The notes below the pieces were generated by a model, which was given only the letters and a program-made list of their open reading frames with translations, was not told where the DNA came from and searched no databases. Made by a program: the position numbers and the translations under genes. This document shows positions 40,053-49,130 of a stretch of 64,000 bases of DNA, in pieces; the stretch's first letter is position 1; every line of letters begins with the position of its first letter. The DNA comes from an uncultured Lachnospiraceae bacterium (GTDB taxonomy: Bacteria; Bacillota; Clostridia; Lachnospirales; Lachnospiraceae): assembly GCA_900319245.1 (NCBI GenBank), contig ONNQ01000002.1:1-64000 (forward strand), given 5' to 3'.

Positions 40053-42155
40053 ATGTACAAAACTTATTCCATGGATCTTGCCGGAAGAACACTCAGCGTG
40101 GATATCGGCAGAGTCGGCAAGCAGGCAGGCGGATGCGCATTCATGCACTACGGCGACACAACCCTTCTGTGCACAGCGACAGCATCTGCAGCACCCAGGG
40201 ATGGTATCGATTTTTTCCCGCTGAGCGTTGAGTACAGCGAGAAGTTCTATGCAGTCGGCAAGATGCCCGGCGGCTTCAACAAGAGAGAAGGAAAGCCCAG
40301 CGAGAACGCGATCCTTACAAGCCGTGTGATCGACAGACCTATGCGTCCTCTGTTCCCCAAGGATATGAGAAATGACGTCACACTCGAGTGCATGGTCATG
40401 AGCGTAGATCCCCAGTGCAGACCTGAGATGGTCGCTATGATCGGCGCTTCTTTGGCAACAACGATTTCCGATATTCCCTTCGACGGCCCCTGCGCAGCAA
40501 CCCAGATCGGCCTTATGGACGGCGAAGTCATTGTCAACCCCAGCCAGGAGCAGTGGGACAAGGGCGACCTTCGCCTGACCGTTGCTTCCACAGCAGAAAA
40601 GGTCATCATGATCGAGGCAGGCGCCAATGAGATCCCCGAAGAGGATATGATCCGCTACATCTACATGGCAGATGAGCAGAACAAGAAGATCATCGCATGG
40701 ATCAATCAGATCGCCGCAGAGTGCGGAAAGACCAAGAGAGACTATGTGAGCTGCGCGATTCCGGAAGAGATGTTCGCAGCGATCCGCGAGATCGTTACAC
40801 CCGAAGAGATGGAAGTCGCTGTATTTACAGATGACAAGCAGACCCGCGAAGGCAATGTCGCTGCAGTCACAGAGAAGCTGGCGCAGGCATTCGCTGACAA
40901 GGAAGAGTGGCTCGCCATTCTTGACGAGGCTGTATATCAGTATGAGAAGAAGACCGTCCGCAAGATGATCCTCAAGGATCACAAGCGTCCCGACGGCCGT
41001 GCGCTGAATCAGATCCGTCCCCTGTCCGCAGAGGTTGATCTGATCCCCAGAGTACATGGTTCTGCAATGTTCACACGTGGACAGACCCAGATCTGTGACG
41101 TCGTCACACTGGCTCCTCTTTCCGAGGCACAGAGAGTCGAGGGTCTTGACCCCAATATCACTGAAAAGAGATATGTGCACCAGTACAACTTCCCGGCATA
41201 CTCCGTCGGTGAGACAAGAGTATCCAGAGGTCCCGGCCGCAGAGAGATCGGTCACGGCGCACTGGCTGAGAGAGCGCTGCTCCCTGTCCTTCCTTCTGTA
41301 GAGGAGTTCCCTTACTCCATCCGTGCCGTATCCGAGACATTCGAGTCCAACGGATCCACCTCGATGGCATCCACCTGCGCATCCTGCATGGCCCTGATGG
41401 CAGCAGGCGTTCCGCTGAAGTCTCAGGTAGCAGGTATCAGCTGCGGTCTTGTGACAGGCGATACAGATGAAGATTTTGTCCTTCTGACAGATATCCAGGG
41501 TCTTGAGGACTTCTTTGGCGATATGGACTTCAAGGTCACCGGCACACACAAGGGTATTACAGCGATCCAGATGGATATCAAGATCCACGGCCTTACAAGA
41601 GCAATCGTTGAAGGCGCCATCGCAAGATGCAAAGAAGCTCGTGAGTTCATCATGAACGGCGTTATGAAAGACGCCATCGCAGAGCCCCGTCCTACGGTCA
41701 ACGAGTACGCGCCCAAGATCGACTACATGCAGATCGATCCTGAGAAGATCGGTGAAGTGGTTGGCCAGCGCGGTAAGACCATCAACGAGATCATCAAGCG
41801 CACCGGCGTACAGATCGATATCGAGGATGACGGCAGTGTTTCCATCTGCGGCAATGACGCCAAGGGCATGGAAATGGCCAAGAAATACATCACTACGATC
41901 GTTTCCGAGTTCGAGGAAGGCCAGGTTCTGGACGGCGTAGTCGTCAGCATCAAGGAATTCGGTGCATTCGTTGAATTCGCACCCGGCAAGGAAGGCATGG
42001 TTCACATCTCCAAGATCGCGAACCGCCGCATCGAGCATGTGGAAGATGTCCTTACACTTGGCGACAAGGTAACAGTTGTCTGCCTTGGCAAAGACAGAAT
42101 GGGAAGACTGAGCTTCTCTATGAAGGACGTAAACAAGCAGAAGAAGAATAAGTAA
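40053..42155 (+). CDS. pnp: polyribonucleotide nucleotidyltransferase (PNPase)
   Basis: This phosphorolytic 3'-5' exoribonuclease takes part in mRNA decay. The 700-residue protein has two RNase PH domains (the first with FFPLSVEYSEKFYAVGKMPG near 52 and RVIDRPMRPLFPK near 91, the second with RGQTQICDVVTLAPL near 345 and SSTMASTCASC-like GSTSMASTCASCMA near 430). A KH domain (IDYMQIDPEKIGEVVGQRGK near 560) and an S1 domain (VLDGVVVSIKEFGAFVEF near 628) follow. GAGGAGACAGT precedes the ATG. The length is full. Confidence 0.97.
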   Translation: MYKTYSMDLAGRTLSVDIGRVGKQAGGCAFMHYGDTTLLCTATASAAPRDGIDFFPLSVEYSEKFYAVGKMPGGFNKREGKPSENAILTSRVIDRPMRPLFPKDMRNDVTLECMVMSVDPQCRPEMVAMIGASLATTISDIPFDGPCAATQIGLMDGEVIVNPSQEQWDKGDLRLTVASTAEKVIMIEAGANEIPEEDMIRYIYMADEQNKKIIAWINQIAAECGKTKRDYVSCAIPEEMFAAIREIVTPEEMEVAVFTDDKQTREGNVAAVTEKLAQAFADKEEWLAILDEAVYQYEKKTVRKMILKDHKRPDGRALNQIRPLSAEVDLIPRVHGSAMFTRGQTQICDVVTLAPLSEAQRVEGLDPNITEKRYVHQYNFPAYSVGETRVSRGPGRREIGHGALAERALLPVLPSVEEFPYSIRAVSETFESNGSTSMASTCASCMALMAAGVPLKSQVAGISCGLVTGDTDEDFVLLTDIQGLEDFFGDMDFKVTGTHKGITAIQMDIKIHGLTRAIVEGAIARCKEAREFIMNGVMKDAIAEPRPTVNEYAPKIDYMQIDPEKIGEVVGQRGKTINEIIKRTGVQIDIEDDGSVSICGNDAKGMEMAKKYITTIVSEFEEGQVLDGVVVSIKEFGAFVEFAPGKEGMVHISKIANRRIEHVEDVLTLGDKVTVVCLGKDRMGRLSFSMKDVNKQKKNK

Positions 42156-42168
42156 TAGACTATGATAC

Positions 42169-42218
42169 AACCCGGCGGGCCAGGGCATTCCCCATGAATG
42201 CGCTGGCTTTGCCGGGTT
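42169..42218 (+). terminator. hairpin after pnp, possible terminator
   Basis: AACCCGGC pairs with GCCGGGTT, enclosing an inner CCAG/CTGG and GCATT/AATGC stem. The tail has few T residues (TTCATTATG), so termination may be weak, or it may be an mRNA-stabilising stem. Confidence 0.5.
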
Positions 42219-42267
42219 CATTATGCATTACACGCAGATCATCATTACGCAATCAGGAGATACAACT

Positions 42268-43857
42268 ATGACAACAGCGCAGGAAATTGCACGCAGACGG
42301 ACGTTTGCTATCATATCCCACCCGGACGCGGGTAAAACAACGCTGACTGAAAAGTTTTTATTATATGGCGGCGCGATCAATCTCGCCGGCAGTGTCAAAG
42401 GAAAAGCGACAGCCAGACATGCTGTCTCGGACTGGATGGAAATCGAAAAGCAAAGAGGTATCTCGGTCACAAGTTCCGTGCTGCAGTTTGAATACGACGA
42501 CTGCTGCATCAACATTCTGGACACCCCCGGCCACCAGGACTTCTCTGAGGACACATACAGAACGCTCATGGCGGCGGACTCGGCTGTCATGGTCATTGAC
42601 GGCGCAAAGGGCGTTGAGCCGCAGACCAAGAAGCTGTTCAAGGTCTGTACCATGCGTCATATTCCCATCTTTACATTTATTAACAAGATGGACCGGGATG
42701 CGCTCGACACCTTTGATCTTCTCGATGATATTGAAAAGAATCTGGGCATCGACACCTGTCCTATGAACTGGCCGATTGGCTCCGGTAAAGCCTTTAAGGG
42801 TGTTTTTGACCGTGAGCACAACGAAGTCATCACCTATGCGGACACGCAGAAGGGCACCAAGGAAGGAACGCAGACCAGGATTCCGATCGAGGAAGAAGAC
42901 AGGATTCTTGCAGAGCTCGGCGAAGACGCCGCAGAGCAGCTCAAAGAGGAAGTCGATCTTCTTGATGGCGCAAGCGCGGCTTTCGATATCGAAGCGGTGC
43001 GCGCCGGTATGCTCACCCCTGTATTCTTTGGCTCCGCGCTCAATAACTTTGGCGTAGAGATCTTCCTGCAGCACTTTTTGGAGATGGCGCCCTGCCCGTC
43101 CGCCCGCAATACAGATCAGGGGCCTGTGGATCCCGTCGAGGACGGATTTTCCGCCTTCGTATTCAAAATACAGGCCAATATGAACAAGGCCCATAGAGAC
43201 CGCATCGCCTTCATCCGCATCTGTTCCGGCAAATACGAGATTGGCATGGACGTCAAGCATGTGCAGAGCGGCAGGATCCAGAGACTGTCCCAGCCCCAGC
43301 AGCTGATGGCAAGCGACAGAAAGATCCTTTCGGAAGCATATGCAGGCGATATCATCGGTATCTTTGATCCCGGTCTGTACTCGATCGGCGATACCTTCTG
43401 CCTGCCCAAATCCGGGTTCCGCTATGAAGGAATCCCCACTTTCGCACCGGAGCATTTCGCAAGGGTCCACCAGGTGGATACCATGAAGAGAGACCAGTTC
43501 GTCAAGGGCATCTCCCAGATCGCACAGGAAGGTGCAATCCAGATCTTCCGCGAACTGCACACCGGCATGGAAGAGATCATTTGCGGCGTCGTCGGCATGC
43601 TGCAGTTTGACGTTCTGCAGTTCCGGCTTAAGAGCGAATACAATGTCGACATTATCCTGGAGCCGCTTCCCTACGAGCATATTCGCTGGATCACCAAGTG
43701 CGATACCGATGTGATGAAGATCACCGGTACGACCGATATGAAGAGAATTGAAGACCTGAAGGGGAATCCTTTGCTTCTCTTTATCAATCCCTGGTCCGTA
43801 CAGATGGTACTGGATCGCAACGACGGTCTGGAACTGTCTGAATTTTCAAGGGGCTGA
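42268..43857 (+). CDS. prfC: peptide chain release factor 3
   Basis: This GTPase of the EF-G superfamily recycles class I release factors from the ribosome. The 529-residue protein has ISHPDAGKTTLTEKFLLYGG near 17-36, the RF3-specific QRGISVTSSVLQF near 63, DTPGHQDFSEDTYRTL near 85 and FINKMDRDALDTFDLLDDI near 139, then domain II and the C domain with HTGMEEIICGVVGMLQFDVL near 433. The frame is open 45 bases upstream, but CAGGAGA before the ATG at 42268 decides the start. It is a single gene. Confidence 0.95.
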   Translation: MTTAQEIARRRTFAIISHPDAGKTTLTEKFLLYGGAINLAGSVKGKATARHAVSDWMEIEKQRGISVTSSVLQFEYDDCCINILDTPGHQDFSEDTYRTLMAADSAVMVIDGAKGVEPQTKKLFKVCTMRHIPIFTFINKMDRDALDTFDLLDDIEKNLGIDTCPMNWPIGSGKAFKGVFDREHNEVITYADTQKGTKEGTQTRIPIEEEDRILAELGEDAAEQLKEEVDLLDGASAAFDIEAVRAGMLTPVFFGSALNNFGVEIFLQHFLEMAPCPSARNTDQGPVDPVEDGFSAFVFKIQANMNKAHRDRIAFIRICSGKYEIGMDVKHVQSGRIQRLSQPQQLMASDRKILSEAYAGDIIGIFDPGLYSIGDTFCLPKSGFRYEGIPTFAPEHFARVHQVDTMKRDQFVKGISQIAQEGAIQIFRELHTGMEEIICGVVGMLQFDVLQFRLKSEYNVDIILEPLPYEHIRWITKCDTDVMKITGTTDMKRIEDLKGNPLLLFINPWSVQMVLDRNDGLELSEFSRG

Positions 43858-43901
43858 CTATAGGCAAAGGTTGCAGAATCTGATAAAATATGTTGATGTA
43901 T

Positions 43902-43916
43902 ATGCATCGTATGCAT
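43902..43916. repeat. inverted repeat upstream of the Asp23/Gls24 gene
   Basis: ATGCAT, CGT and ATGCAT; a further GATG/CATC pair extends the symmetry outside (43895-43920). It lies 32 bases before the gene, where an operator could be, but no promoter was recognised nearby. Confidence 0.35.
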
Positions 43917-43951
43917 CATCATAAAATGGATCATCTTTACGGGAGGCTGTT

Positions 43952-44329
43952 ATGGCACAGGAAAAGAATATGAGTGAGAGATATAGTGAAGCAGTTGATA
44001 TCGGCACAGTGAAGATCGCCGATGACGTAGTGGCACTCATTGCCGCATTCGCAGCGATGGAAGTGGAAGGCGTCTCCGGCATGGCCGGCGGTCTTGATAT
44101 GAACACGGTCAGCAAGGGCGGCATGAAGAAGCTTGGCAAGACTGTCAAGGTAGAAGTCAGTAAGGACGGCGTCAAGGCTGATCTGGCCATCGACCTTGTC
44201 TATGGCTGCAGCATTCCGGAGACCTGCAGTAAGGTGCAGAACCGGGTCAGCACTGCGATCGAGAACATGACCGGCCTTGCGGTGCAGGACGTGAATATCC
44301 GCGTCGCCGGCATCACCATGAATGACTGA
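43952..44329 (+). CDS. Asp23/Gls24 family envelope stress protein
   Basis: This 125-residue protein belongs to the family that includes Bacillus YqhY/YloU and staphylococcal Asp23. It shows GTVKIADDVVALIAAFAAME near residue 18, EVEGVSGMAGG and VKVEVSKDGVKADLAIDLVYG, then a helix with ETCSKVQNRVSTAIENMTGL and a closing VQDVNIRVAGI strand: the full domain. There is no membrane segment. Members are linked to fatty acid synthesis or membrane stress. It stands directly before nusB, the place of yqhY in Bacillus. GGGAGGCTG precedes the ATG. Confidence 0.9.
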   Translation: MAQEKNMSERYSEAVDIGTVKIADDVVALIAAFAAMEVEGVSGMAGGLDMNTVSKGGMKKLGKTVKVEVSKDGVKADLAIDLVYGCSIPETCSKVQNRVSTAIENMTGLAVQDVNIRVAGITMND

Positions 44330-44345
44330 GGAAATACGACAGAAT

Positions 44346-44849
44346 ATGAATAGAAAAAGTTTGAGGGAGCAGATCTTTAAACTGCTTTTCAGAACAGAAT
44401 TCAATGATCCCGCACAGATGCAGGAGCAGCTCCAGTACTTCTTTGAGAGCGGCGATATGACGGTGACCGACAGGGACCGCGACTATATTACGCAGAAGTG
44501 CACTAGTATTGTGGAGAAGATTCCCGAGATTGACCGGATTCTGGATGAAAAGCTTGAGGGATGGACCGTAAATCGCCTTCCCATGGTTGAGCTTACACTT
44601 CTTCGTCTTGGCACCTACGAGATCCTCTACGACGATACAGTGCCTACGGGCGTTGCGATCAACGAGGCGGTAGAGCTTGGCAAGAAGTTCGGTGAAGACG
44701 GCACAGGCGCCTTTATCAATGGTGTTTTGGCCGGCGTCAGCGGCAAGGAAAGAAGCGGAAAGCGCACGGACGATACAGGTGCGGGTAAAAACGCAGCCGG
44801 CAGTGTATCAGAGCGCAAGGGTGAGACCTATATTACAAGGAGAATATGA
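44346..44849 (+). CDS. nusB: transcription antitermination factor NusB
   Basis: This helical protein binds boxA RNA with S10 for rRNA antitermination. The 167-residue form starts MNRKSLREQIFKLLFRTEF as the family does, and carries RLPMVELTLLRLGTYEILYD near 75 and PTGVAINEAVELGKKFGED near 98 before NGVLAGV. About 30 polar residues beyond the fold are extra. An in-frame ATG at 44322, overlapping the previous gene, has no ribosome binding site, while GAGGAAA lies before 44346. It overlaps xseA by four bases. Confidence 0.93.
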   Translation: MNRKSLREQIFKLLFRTEFNDPAQMQEQLQYFFESGDMTVTDRDRDYITQKCTSIVEKIPEIDRILDEKLEGWTVNRLPMVELTLLRLGTYEILYDDTVPTGVAINEAVELGKKFGEDGTGAFINGVLAGVSGKERSGKRTDDTGAGKNAAGSVSERKGETYITRRI

Positions 44850-46135
44850 GAAACGTATATTCGGTATCACAAGTCAACCGATATATTAAGAATATGTTCT
44901 CGGAGGATTACTTTCTCCAATCAGTTCTTGTACGCGGAGAAGTGAGTAACTGCAAATACCATTCCTCCGGACATATCTATTTTACATTGAAAGACGCCTC
45001 GGGCACGCTTTCCTGCGTCATGTTCGCAGGACGCCGCAGGGGCCTTTCTTTTCGTATGCAGGAAGGAGACCAGGTCATCGTCGCCGGTACCGTAGACGTG
45101 TATGAGCGGGATGGCCGCTATCAGCTTTATGCGGACAGGATCATCCGCGACGGCGTAGGTCTTCTCAACGAGCGATACGAGATGTTAAAGCGAAAGCTCG
45201 AAGAATCCGGTATGTTCGACGAGCTCTATAAAAAGCCTATACCGCGGTATATCCGCACGCTCGGCGTTGTGACAGCCCCTACCGGCGCCGCGGTACAGGA
45301 TATCATGAACATTTCTCTTAGAAGAAACCCGTATCTTCAGATCATCCTTTACCCGGCTATTGTGCAGGGAGAAGCCGCCGCCCCCAGTATCTGTGAGGGC
45401 ATACGCAGGCTCGACGAATATGGCGTAGACGTCATAATCATCGGTCGCGGCGGCGGCTCCATAGAAGATCTTTGGGCGTTTAATGAAGAGATCGTCGCAG
45501 AGGCCGTGTTCGAATGTCAGACGCCGATCATATCGGCCGTCGGACATGAAACGGATACCGTGATCTCTGATTATGTGGCGGATCTGCGGGCACCGACCCC
45601 TTCGGCCGCCGCAGAGCTGGCAGTCTTTTCGTATACGCAATTCCAGAAAGATCTGCAAATGTATTTGGACCAGCTGACGGGCAGTATGAGAAACCGCATT
45701 CTGCAGCTTCGTCACAATACAGAGCGCCTCAAAAGAGAACTGGTCCATCTGTCCCCTGCTTCCAAAGTGCGTGATCGCCGCATGTATACGGCGCAGTGTC
45801 TGGATAAGCTCGAGGCTGCTATGGAGAACAAGATTCGGGCATACAGGCTGCAGGCAGACCAGCAGGAGAGGTTGCAAATGCGCATGGAAAGAAAGCTTTC
45901 CGAGGCACGCAGCAGTATGAAATTATATGCGGCGCAGCTGGAGCAGCGCTCCCCGCTCGCCAAATTATCGGGCGGATATGGTTTTGTGAGCGATATAGAT
46001 GGAAATGCGGTCACAAGGGCGGACATGGTCCATGCAGGCGATCTTGTGCGTATTCAGCTCAGGGACGGCCGGTTGGAGGCTTCCGTCACGCAGGTCGACA
46101 CAAATACAACAGGAATGAACATGGAAAGTAAATGA
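44846..46135 (+). CDS. xseA: exodeoxyribonuclease VII large subunit
   Basis: This subunit of a single-strand DNA exonuclease makes a complex with several copies of XseB. The 429-residue protein has the OB-fold N domain (to about 100, with VRGEVSNCKYHSSGHIYFTL) and the catalytic core with GVVTAPTGAAVQDI near 139, IIIGRGGGSIEDLWAFNEE near 198, SAVGHETDTVISDYVADLRA near 232-251 and PTPSAAAELA. A long coiled coil (about 265-370) and a closing VSDIDGNAVTRADMVHAGD follow. The start overlaps nusB (ATGA). folD, often between nusB and xseA, is missing. Confidence 0.96.
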   Translation: MRNVYSVSQVNRYIKNMFSEDYFLQSVLVRGEVSNCKYHSSGHIYFTLKDASGTLSCVMFAGRRRGLSFRMQEGDQVIVAGTVDVYERDGRYQLYADRIIRDGVGLLNERYEMLKRKLEESGMFDELYKKPIPRYIRTLGVVTAPTGAAVQDIMNISLRRNPYLQIILYPAIVQGEAAAPSICEGIRRLDEYGVDVIIIGRGGGSIEDLWAFNEEIVAEAVFECQTPIISAVGHETDTVISDYVADLRAPTPSAAAELAVFSYTQFQKDLQMYLDQLTGSMRNRILQLRHNTERLKRELVHLSPASKVRDRRMYTAQCLDKLEAAMENKIRAYRLQADQQERLQMRMERKLSEARSSMKLYAAQLEQRSPLAKLSGGYGFVSDIDGNAVTRADMVHAGDLVRIQLRDGRLEASVTQVDTNTTGMNMESK

Positions 46136-46145
46136 GGGCATAATC

Positions 46146-46382
46146 GTGGAGAATACAAACGAAATCAAAGCCGATTCACTGCAAGTGACGGGAATCGAGG
46201 AGGCGTTCGAAAAACTCCGGGAGATCCTCGGCAAGATGGATGAAGAGGGCGTATCATTGGAGGAATCCTTCCGCTGTTATGAGCAGGGAATGAAGCTGAT
46301 CCGCTACTGCAACGAAACAATCGATACGGTTGAAAAGAAAGTCCGCGTACTGAGCGCAGAGGGAGAGACAGATGCATTTTGA
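46146..46382 (+). CDS. xseB: exodeoxyribonuclease VII small subunit
   Basis: This 78-residue helical hairpin protein stabilises XseA. The family core is FEKLREILGKMDEEGVSLEE (about 22-41), followed by SFRCYEQGMKLIRYCNETI. The start is GTG at 46146 with GAGGG upstream, ten bases after xseA. The 3' end overlaps ispA by eleven bases. Confidence 0.93.
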   Translation: MENTNEIKADSLQVTGIEEAFEKLREILGKMDEEGVSLEESFRCYEQGMKLIRYCNETIDTVEKKVRVLSAEGETDAF

Positions 46383-47307
46383 TGAGACTCTTTTTAAACA
46401 AATGCTGTTAGAAAAGACGGACTACTGTGAAAAGGTCCTGCATGCCTACCTGCCCACTGTCGACAGCCTTACAGGGAGCGACAAATGCGCAGGTGTCGTT
46501 GTCGACGCCATGCAGTATAGCGTGATGGCCGGCGGAAAGAGACTGCGCCCGCTGTTTATCTGTGAGACCAATCGCATGTACGGCGGAAGGCCGGAATTGG
46601 CGGAGCCATTCATGGCAGCACTGGAGATGATCCACAACTATTCACTGGTCCATGACGATATGCCTGCCATGGACAACGATGAGTATCGAAGAGGCGTCAA
46701 AACGACCTGGGTCAAGTACGGCGAAGGCATGGCGGTTCTGGCCGGCGACGCGCTGCTCAATTACGCCTATGAGGCGGCGCTCAAGGCCTTTGATATGTGT
46801 CAGAATGCCCAGGAGACAGCGGCGGTCATTAGGGCGCTGAAGGTTCTTTCACGCAACGCCGGTATCTATGGCATGGTCGGTGGGCAGTGCGCGGATCTGG
46901 AGGCGGAGAAGAAGCCCCGGGAGACAGACGGAGAAGTTCTCACCTATATTCACAAGCACAAGACGGCCTGCATGATCGAGAGCGGGTTCCAGATCGGCGC
47001 GATCCTGGCCGGTGCACCTGACGACGATGTCGCCAAACTGGGAAAAATCGCAGAGAATATCGGAATCGCTTTCCAGATCCAGGACGACATTCTGGACGTG
47101 ATCGGGGACAGCGAGGAGCTCGGCAAACTGACGGGCAGTGATGAAAAGGACGGAAAAGTCACTTATGTGACGATGTATGGCCTTGCAAAGGCGGCCGGCG
47201 ATGTGCGCGCGATGACCGATGAAGCGCTCACCCTTTATGACTCCTTAAGCTCCTCCAACGCATTTTTGCGGGAACTGATCGTCCGCCTCATTACCAGAAC
47301 CAAATAA
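46372..47307 (+). CDS. ispA: farnesyl/geranylgeranyl diphosphate synthase
   Basis: This trans-prenyltransferase condenses IPP with allylic diphosphates; FPP is the substrate of UppS. The 311-residue protein has GGKRLRPLFI near 56, the first Asp-rich motif LVHDDMPAMDND near 94-105, DALLNYAYEAAL near 128, GGQCADLEAE near 170, and the second Asp-rich motif QIQDDILDVIGD near 235. Product length cannot be read with certainty; the xseB-ispA context favours FPP. It starts within xseB. dxs, the usual next gene, is absent. Confidence 0.93.
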   Translation: MHFDETLFKQMLLEKTDYCEKVLHAYLPTVDSLTGSDKCAGVVVDAMQYSVMAGGKRLRPLFICETNRMYGGRPELAEPFMAALEMIHNYSLVHDDMPAMDNDEYRRGVKTTWVKYGEGMAVLAGDALLNYAYEAALKAFDMCQNAQETAAVIRALKVLSRNAGIYGMVGGQCADLEAEKKPRETDGEVLTYIHKHKTACMIESGFQIGAILAGAPDDDVAKLGKIAENIGIAFQIQDDILDVIGDSEELGKLTGSDEKDGKVTYVTMYGLAKAAGDVRAMTDEALTLYDSLSSSNAFLRELIVRLITRTK

Positions 47308-47323
47308 GACGAAATCGAGAGCA

Positions 47324-48193
47324 ATGAAAAAAGAGAAAAAACGACTGGATGTTCTGCTCGTAGAGAAGGGACTCGCTGCCTCAAGAGAGAAGGCCAAAGC
47401 CCTGATCATGGCAGGCATCGTATATGTCAATCAAAACAAAGAAGATAAGGCCGGGGCGTGTTTTGACCCCGAAGAAGCACAGATCGAAGTCAGAGGCGCC
47501 ACGCTCCGCTATGTGAGCCGCGGGGGACTCAAGCTTGAAAAGGCGCTCAAGGTATTTCCCATTGACCTTCGCGATCGAATCTGCATGGATATCGGCGCTT
47601 CGACCGGCGGCTTTACGGACTGCATGCTGCAGAACGGTGCAGGCAAGGTCTATTCCATCGACGTGGGATATGGCCAGCTGGACTGGAAACTGCGGAGCGA
47701 CCCGCGCGTCGTCTGTATGGAGAAGACCAACTTCCGCTATGTAAAGCCCGAGGATCTGGGAGAAGGGCCGGCGCCCTCCTTTGCATCGGTCGACGTCTCT
47801 TTCATAGGCCTTGACAAAATACTGCCTGCCGCCTACGCCATCCTGACGCCCGGCGGCGAAATGGTGTGCCTGATCAAGCCCCAGTTTGAGGCCGGCAGAG
47901 ACAAAGTTGGCAAAAAAGGCGTTGTCAGGGACAAAAAGGTGCACGAAGAAGTCGTGCGGAACGTCACCGGAATGACAGCCGGACTGGGATTTGAAATTCT
48001 GGGTCTTTCCTATTCTCCGATCCGGGGACCGGAAGGCAATATCGAGTATCTGATGTATATTCGCAAGCCTTCGGAAGCGGAAAGCGAGAACGAAACGAAT
48101 GCATCCGACATCAACATTGTGACAGAGGACGCAATCGGGAAACTGGTCGAGGCGTCCCACAGCGACCTCGATCAGGGCGGTGAAAAGCAATAA
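47324..48193 (+). CDS. tlyA: TlyA family rRNA 2'-O-methyltransferase
   Basis: The 289-residue protein joins an S4 RNA-binding domain (residues 7-70, RLDVLLVEKGLAASREKAK and YVNQNKEDKAG) to an FtsJ-like methyltransferase (from about 85: MDIGASTGGFTDCMLQNGA for SAM binding, VDVSFIGLDKILPA and LIKPQFEAGRDKVGKKG). Relatives methylate 16S and 23S rRNA (the capreomycin target) and some were described as haemolysins. The tail past residue 245 is polar and extra. It lies 16 bases after ispA, in the Firmicutes order, and 20 bases before nadK. Confidence 0.92.
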   Translation: MKKEKKRLDVLLVEKGLAASREKAKALIMAGIVYVNQNKEDKAGACFDPEEAQIEVRGATLRYVSRGGLKLEKALKVFPIDLRDRICMDIGASTGGFTDCMLQNGAGKVYSIDVGYGQLDWKLRSDPRVVCMEKTNFRYVKPEDLGEGPAPSFASVDVSFIGLDKILPAAYAILTPGGEMVCLIKPQFEAGRDKVGKKGVVRDKKVHEEVVRNVTGMTAGLGFEILGLSYSPIRGPEGNIEYLMYIRKPSEAESENETNASDINIVTEDAIGKLVEASHSDLDQGGEKQ

Positions 48194-48213
48194 GCCTGTT
48201 CAGGAGAATTTGT

Positions 48214-49074
48214 ATGGACTGCTTTTACATTATTACCAACACCAAAAAGGATCCGGGATATGTCTTTACCAATTCCCTCATTGGATACCTGCTTCTAAAT
48301 GGCAAAAAATGCATCCAGCTCCCCACGGAGGCCGACGTGGATATGCAGAGAAAGTCGGCTTCGATCAATCCCAGGAACAGCTGCCTGATCGTGATCGGCG
48401 GGGACGGCTCTGTTCTTCGCGCCGCGCATCAGGTCCTAGGGACAGGAATCCCGATTCTCGGTATCAATCTGGGAACCCTTGGCTATCTGGCTGAGATCGA
48501 AAAGACCAACTGGCGCGAGATGATGCAGCTTTTTTTGGACGGTTCCTATGAGATCGAGACCCGCATGATGCTGGAAGGAAGGATCGTAGAACGCGGCGGC
48601 AAGACCGTAAACGATTCGAGGATCTATCATGCGCTCAACGAAGCGGTCATTGTCCGCAACAGCGCTGTCCGGATGCTGAATTTTAACGTCTATGTTGACG
48701 GGCATTTTCTCAACAATCTGGATGCAGATGGTATAATAATAGCAACGGCGACCGGTTCGACGGCGTATAACATGTCCGCGGGGGGACCGCTGGTCGAGCC
48801 CAAAGCCCAGATGATGCTTCTCACCCCTATATGCCCGCATACGCTCAATACGCGCAGTGTGGTGCTTTCAGGGGACGACACGATCGTGATCGAAATGGTA
48901 AAGACTTCCAGAAACGAAAAGCTGGAAGCAGACGCTGTATTCGACGGCGGAGAGGGAATTATGCTTCGATACGGCGACCGCATTGAGATCAGACGTTCGC
49001 AGGAAGTCACCAATCTGATCAAGCTCAGTACAAGGAGCTTTTTAAGTACACTTCATAAAAAGCTCTCGTCATGA
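48214..49074 (+). CDS. nadK: NAD kinase
   Basis: This enzyme makes NADP from NAD and ATP. The 286-residue protein has the GGDG motif in LIVIGGDGSVLRAAH near 59-73, INLGTLGYLAEIEK near 87-100, DADGIIIATATGSTAYNMSA near 170-189 and GGPLVEP. CAGGAGAA precedes the ATG. The place between tlyA and argR is standard for Clostridia. Confidence 0.95.
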   Translation: MDCFYIITNTKKDPGYVFTNSLIGYLLLNGKKCIQLPTEADVDMQRKSASINPRNSCLIVIGGDGSVLRAAHQVLGTGIPILGINLGTLGYLAEIEKTNWREMMQLFLDGSYEIETRMMLEGRIVERGGKTVNDSRIYHALNEAVIVRNSAVRMLNFNVYVDGHFLNNLDADGIIIATATGSTAYNMSAGGPLVEPKAQMMLLTPICPHTLNTRSVVLSGDDTIVIEMVKTSRNEKLEADAVFDGGEGIMLRYGDRIEIRRSQEVTNLIKLSTRSFLSTLHKKLSS

Positions 49075-49130
49075 GCAGTTTGTACTTGTACGGGGATATC
49101 ACATCAATACATGAGCAGGGGTATGCAATT

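Noticed and set aside
39981-42221. 746-codon minus-strand frame opposite pnp
   Set aside because: It is a shadow of pnp; the product has no family pattern and would span the rpsO-pnp hairpin.
42268-43857. EF-G (fusA) or a tetracycline-resistance ribosomal protection protein
   Set aside because: The length of 529 and the RF3-specific QRGISVTSSV and DFSEDTYRTL motifs fit PrfC, not EF-G or Tet(M).
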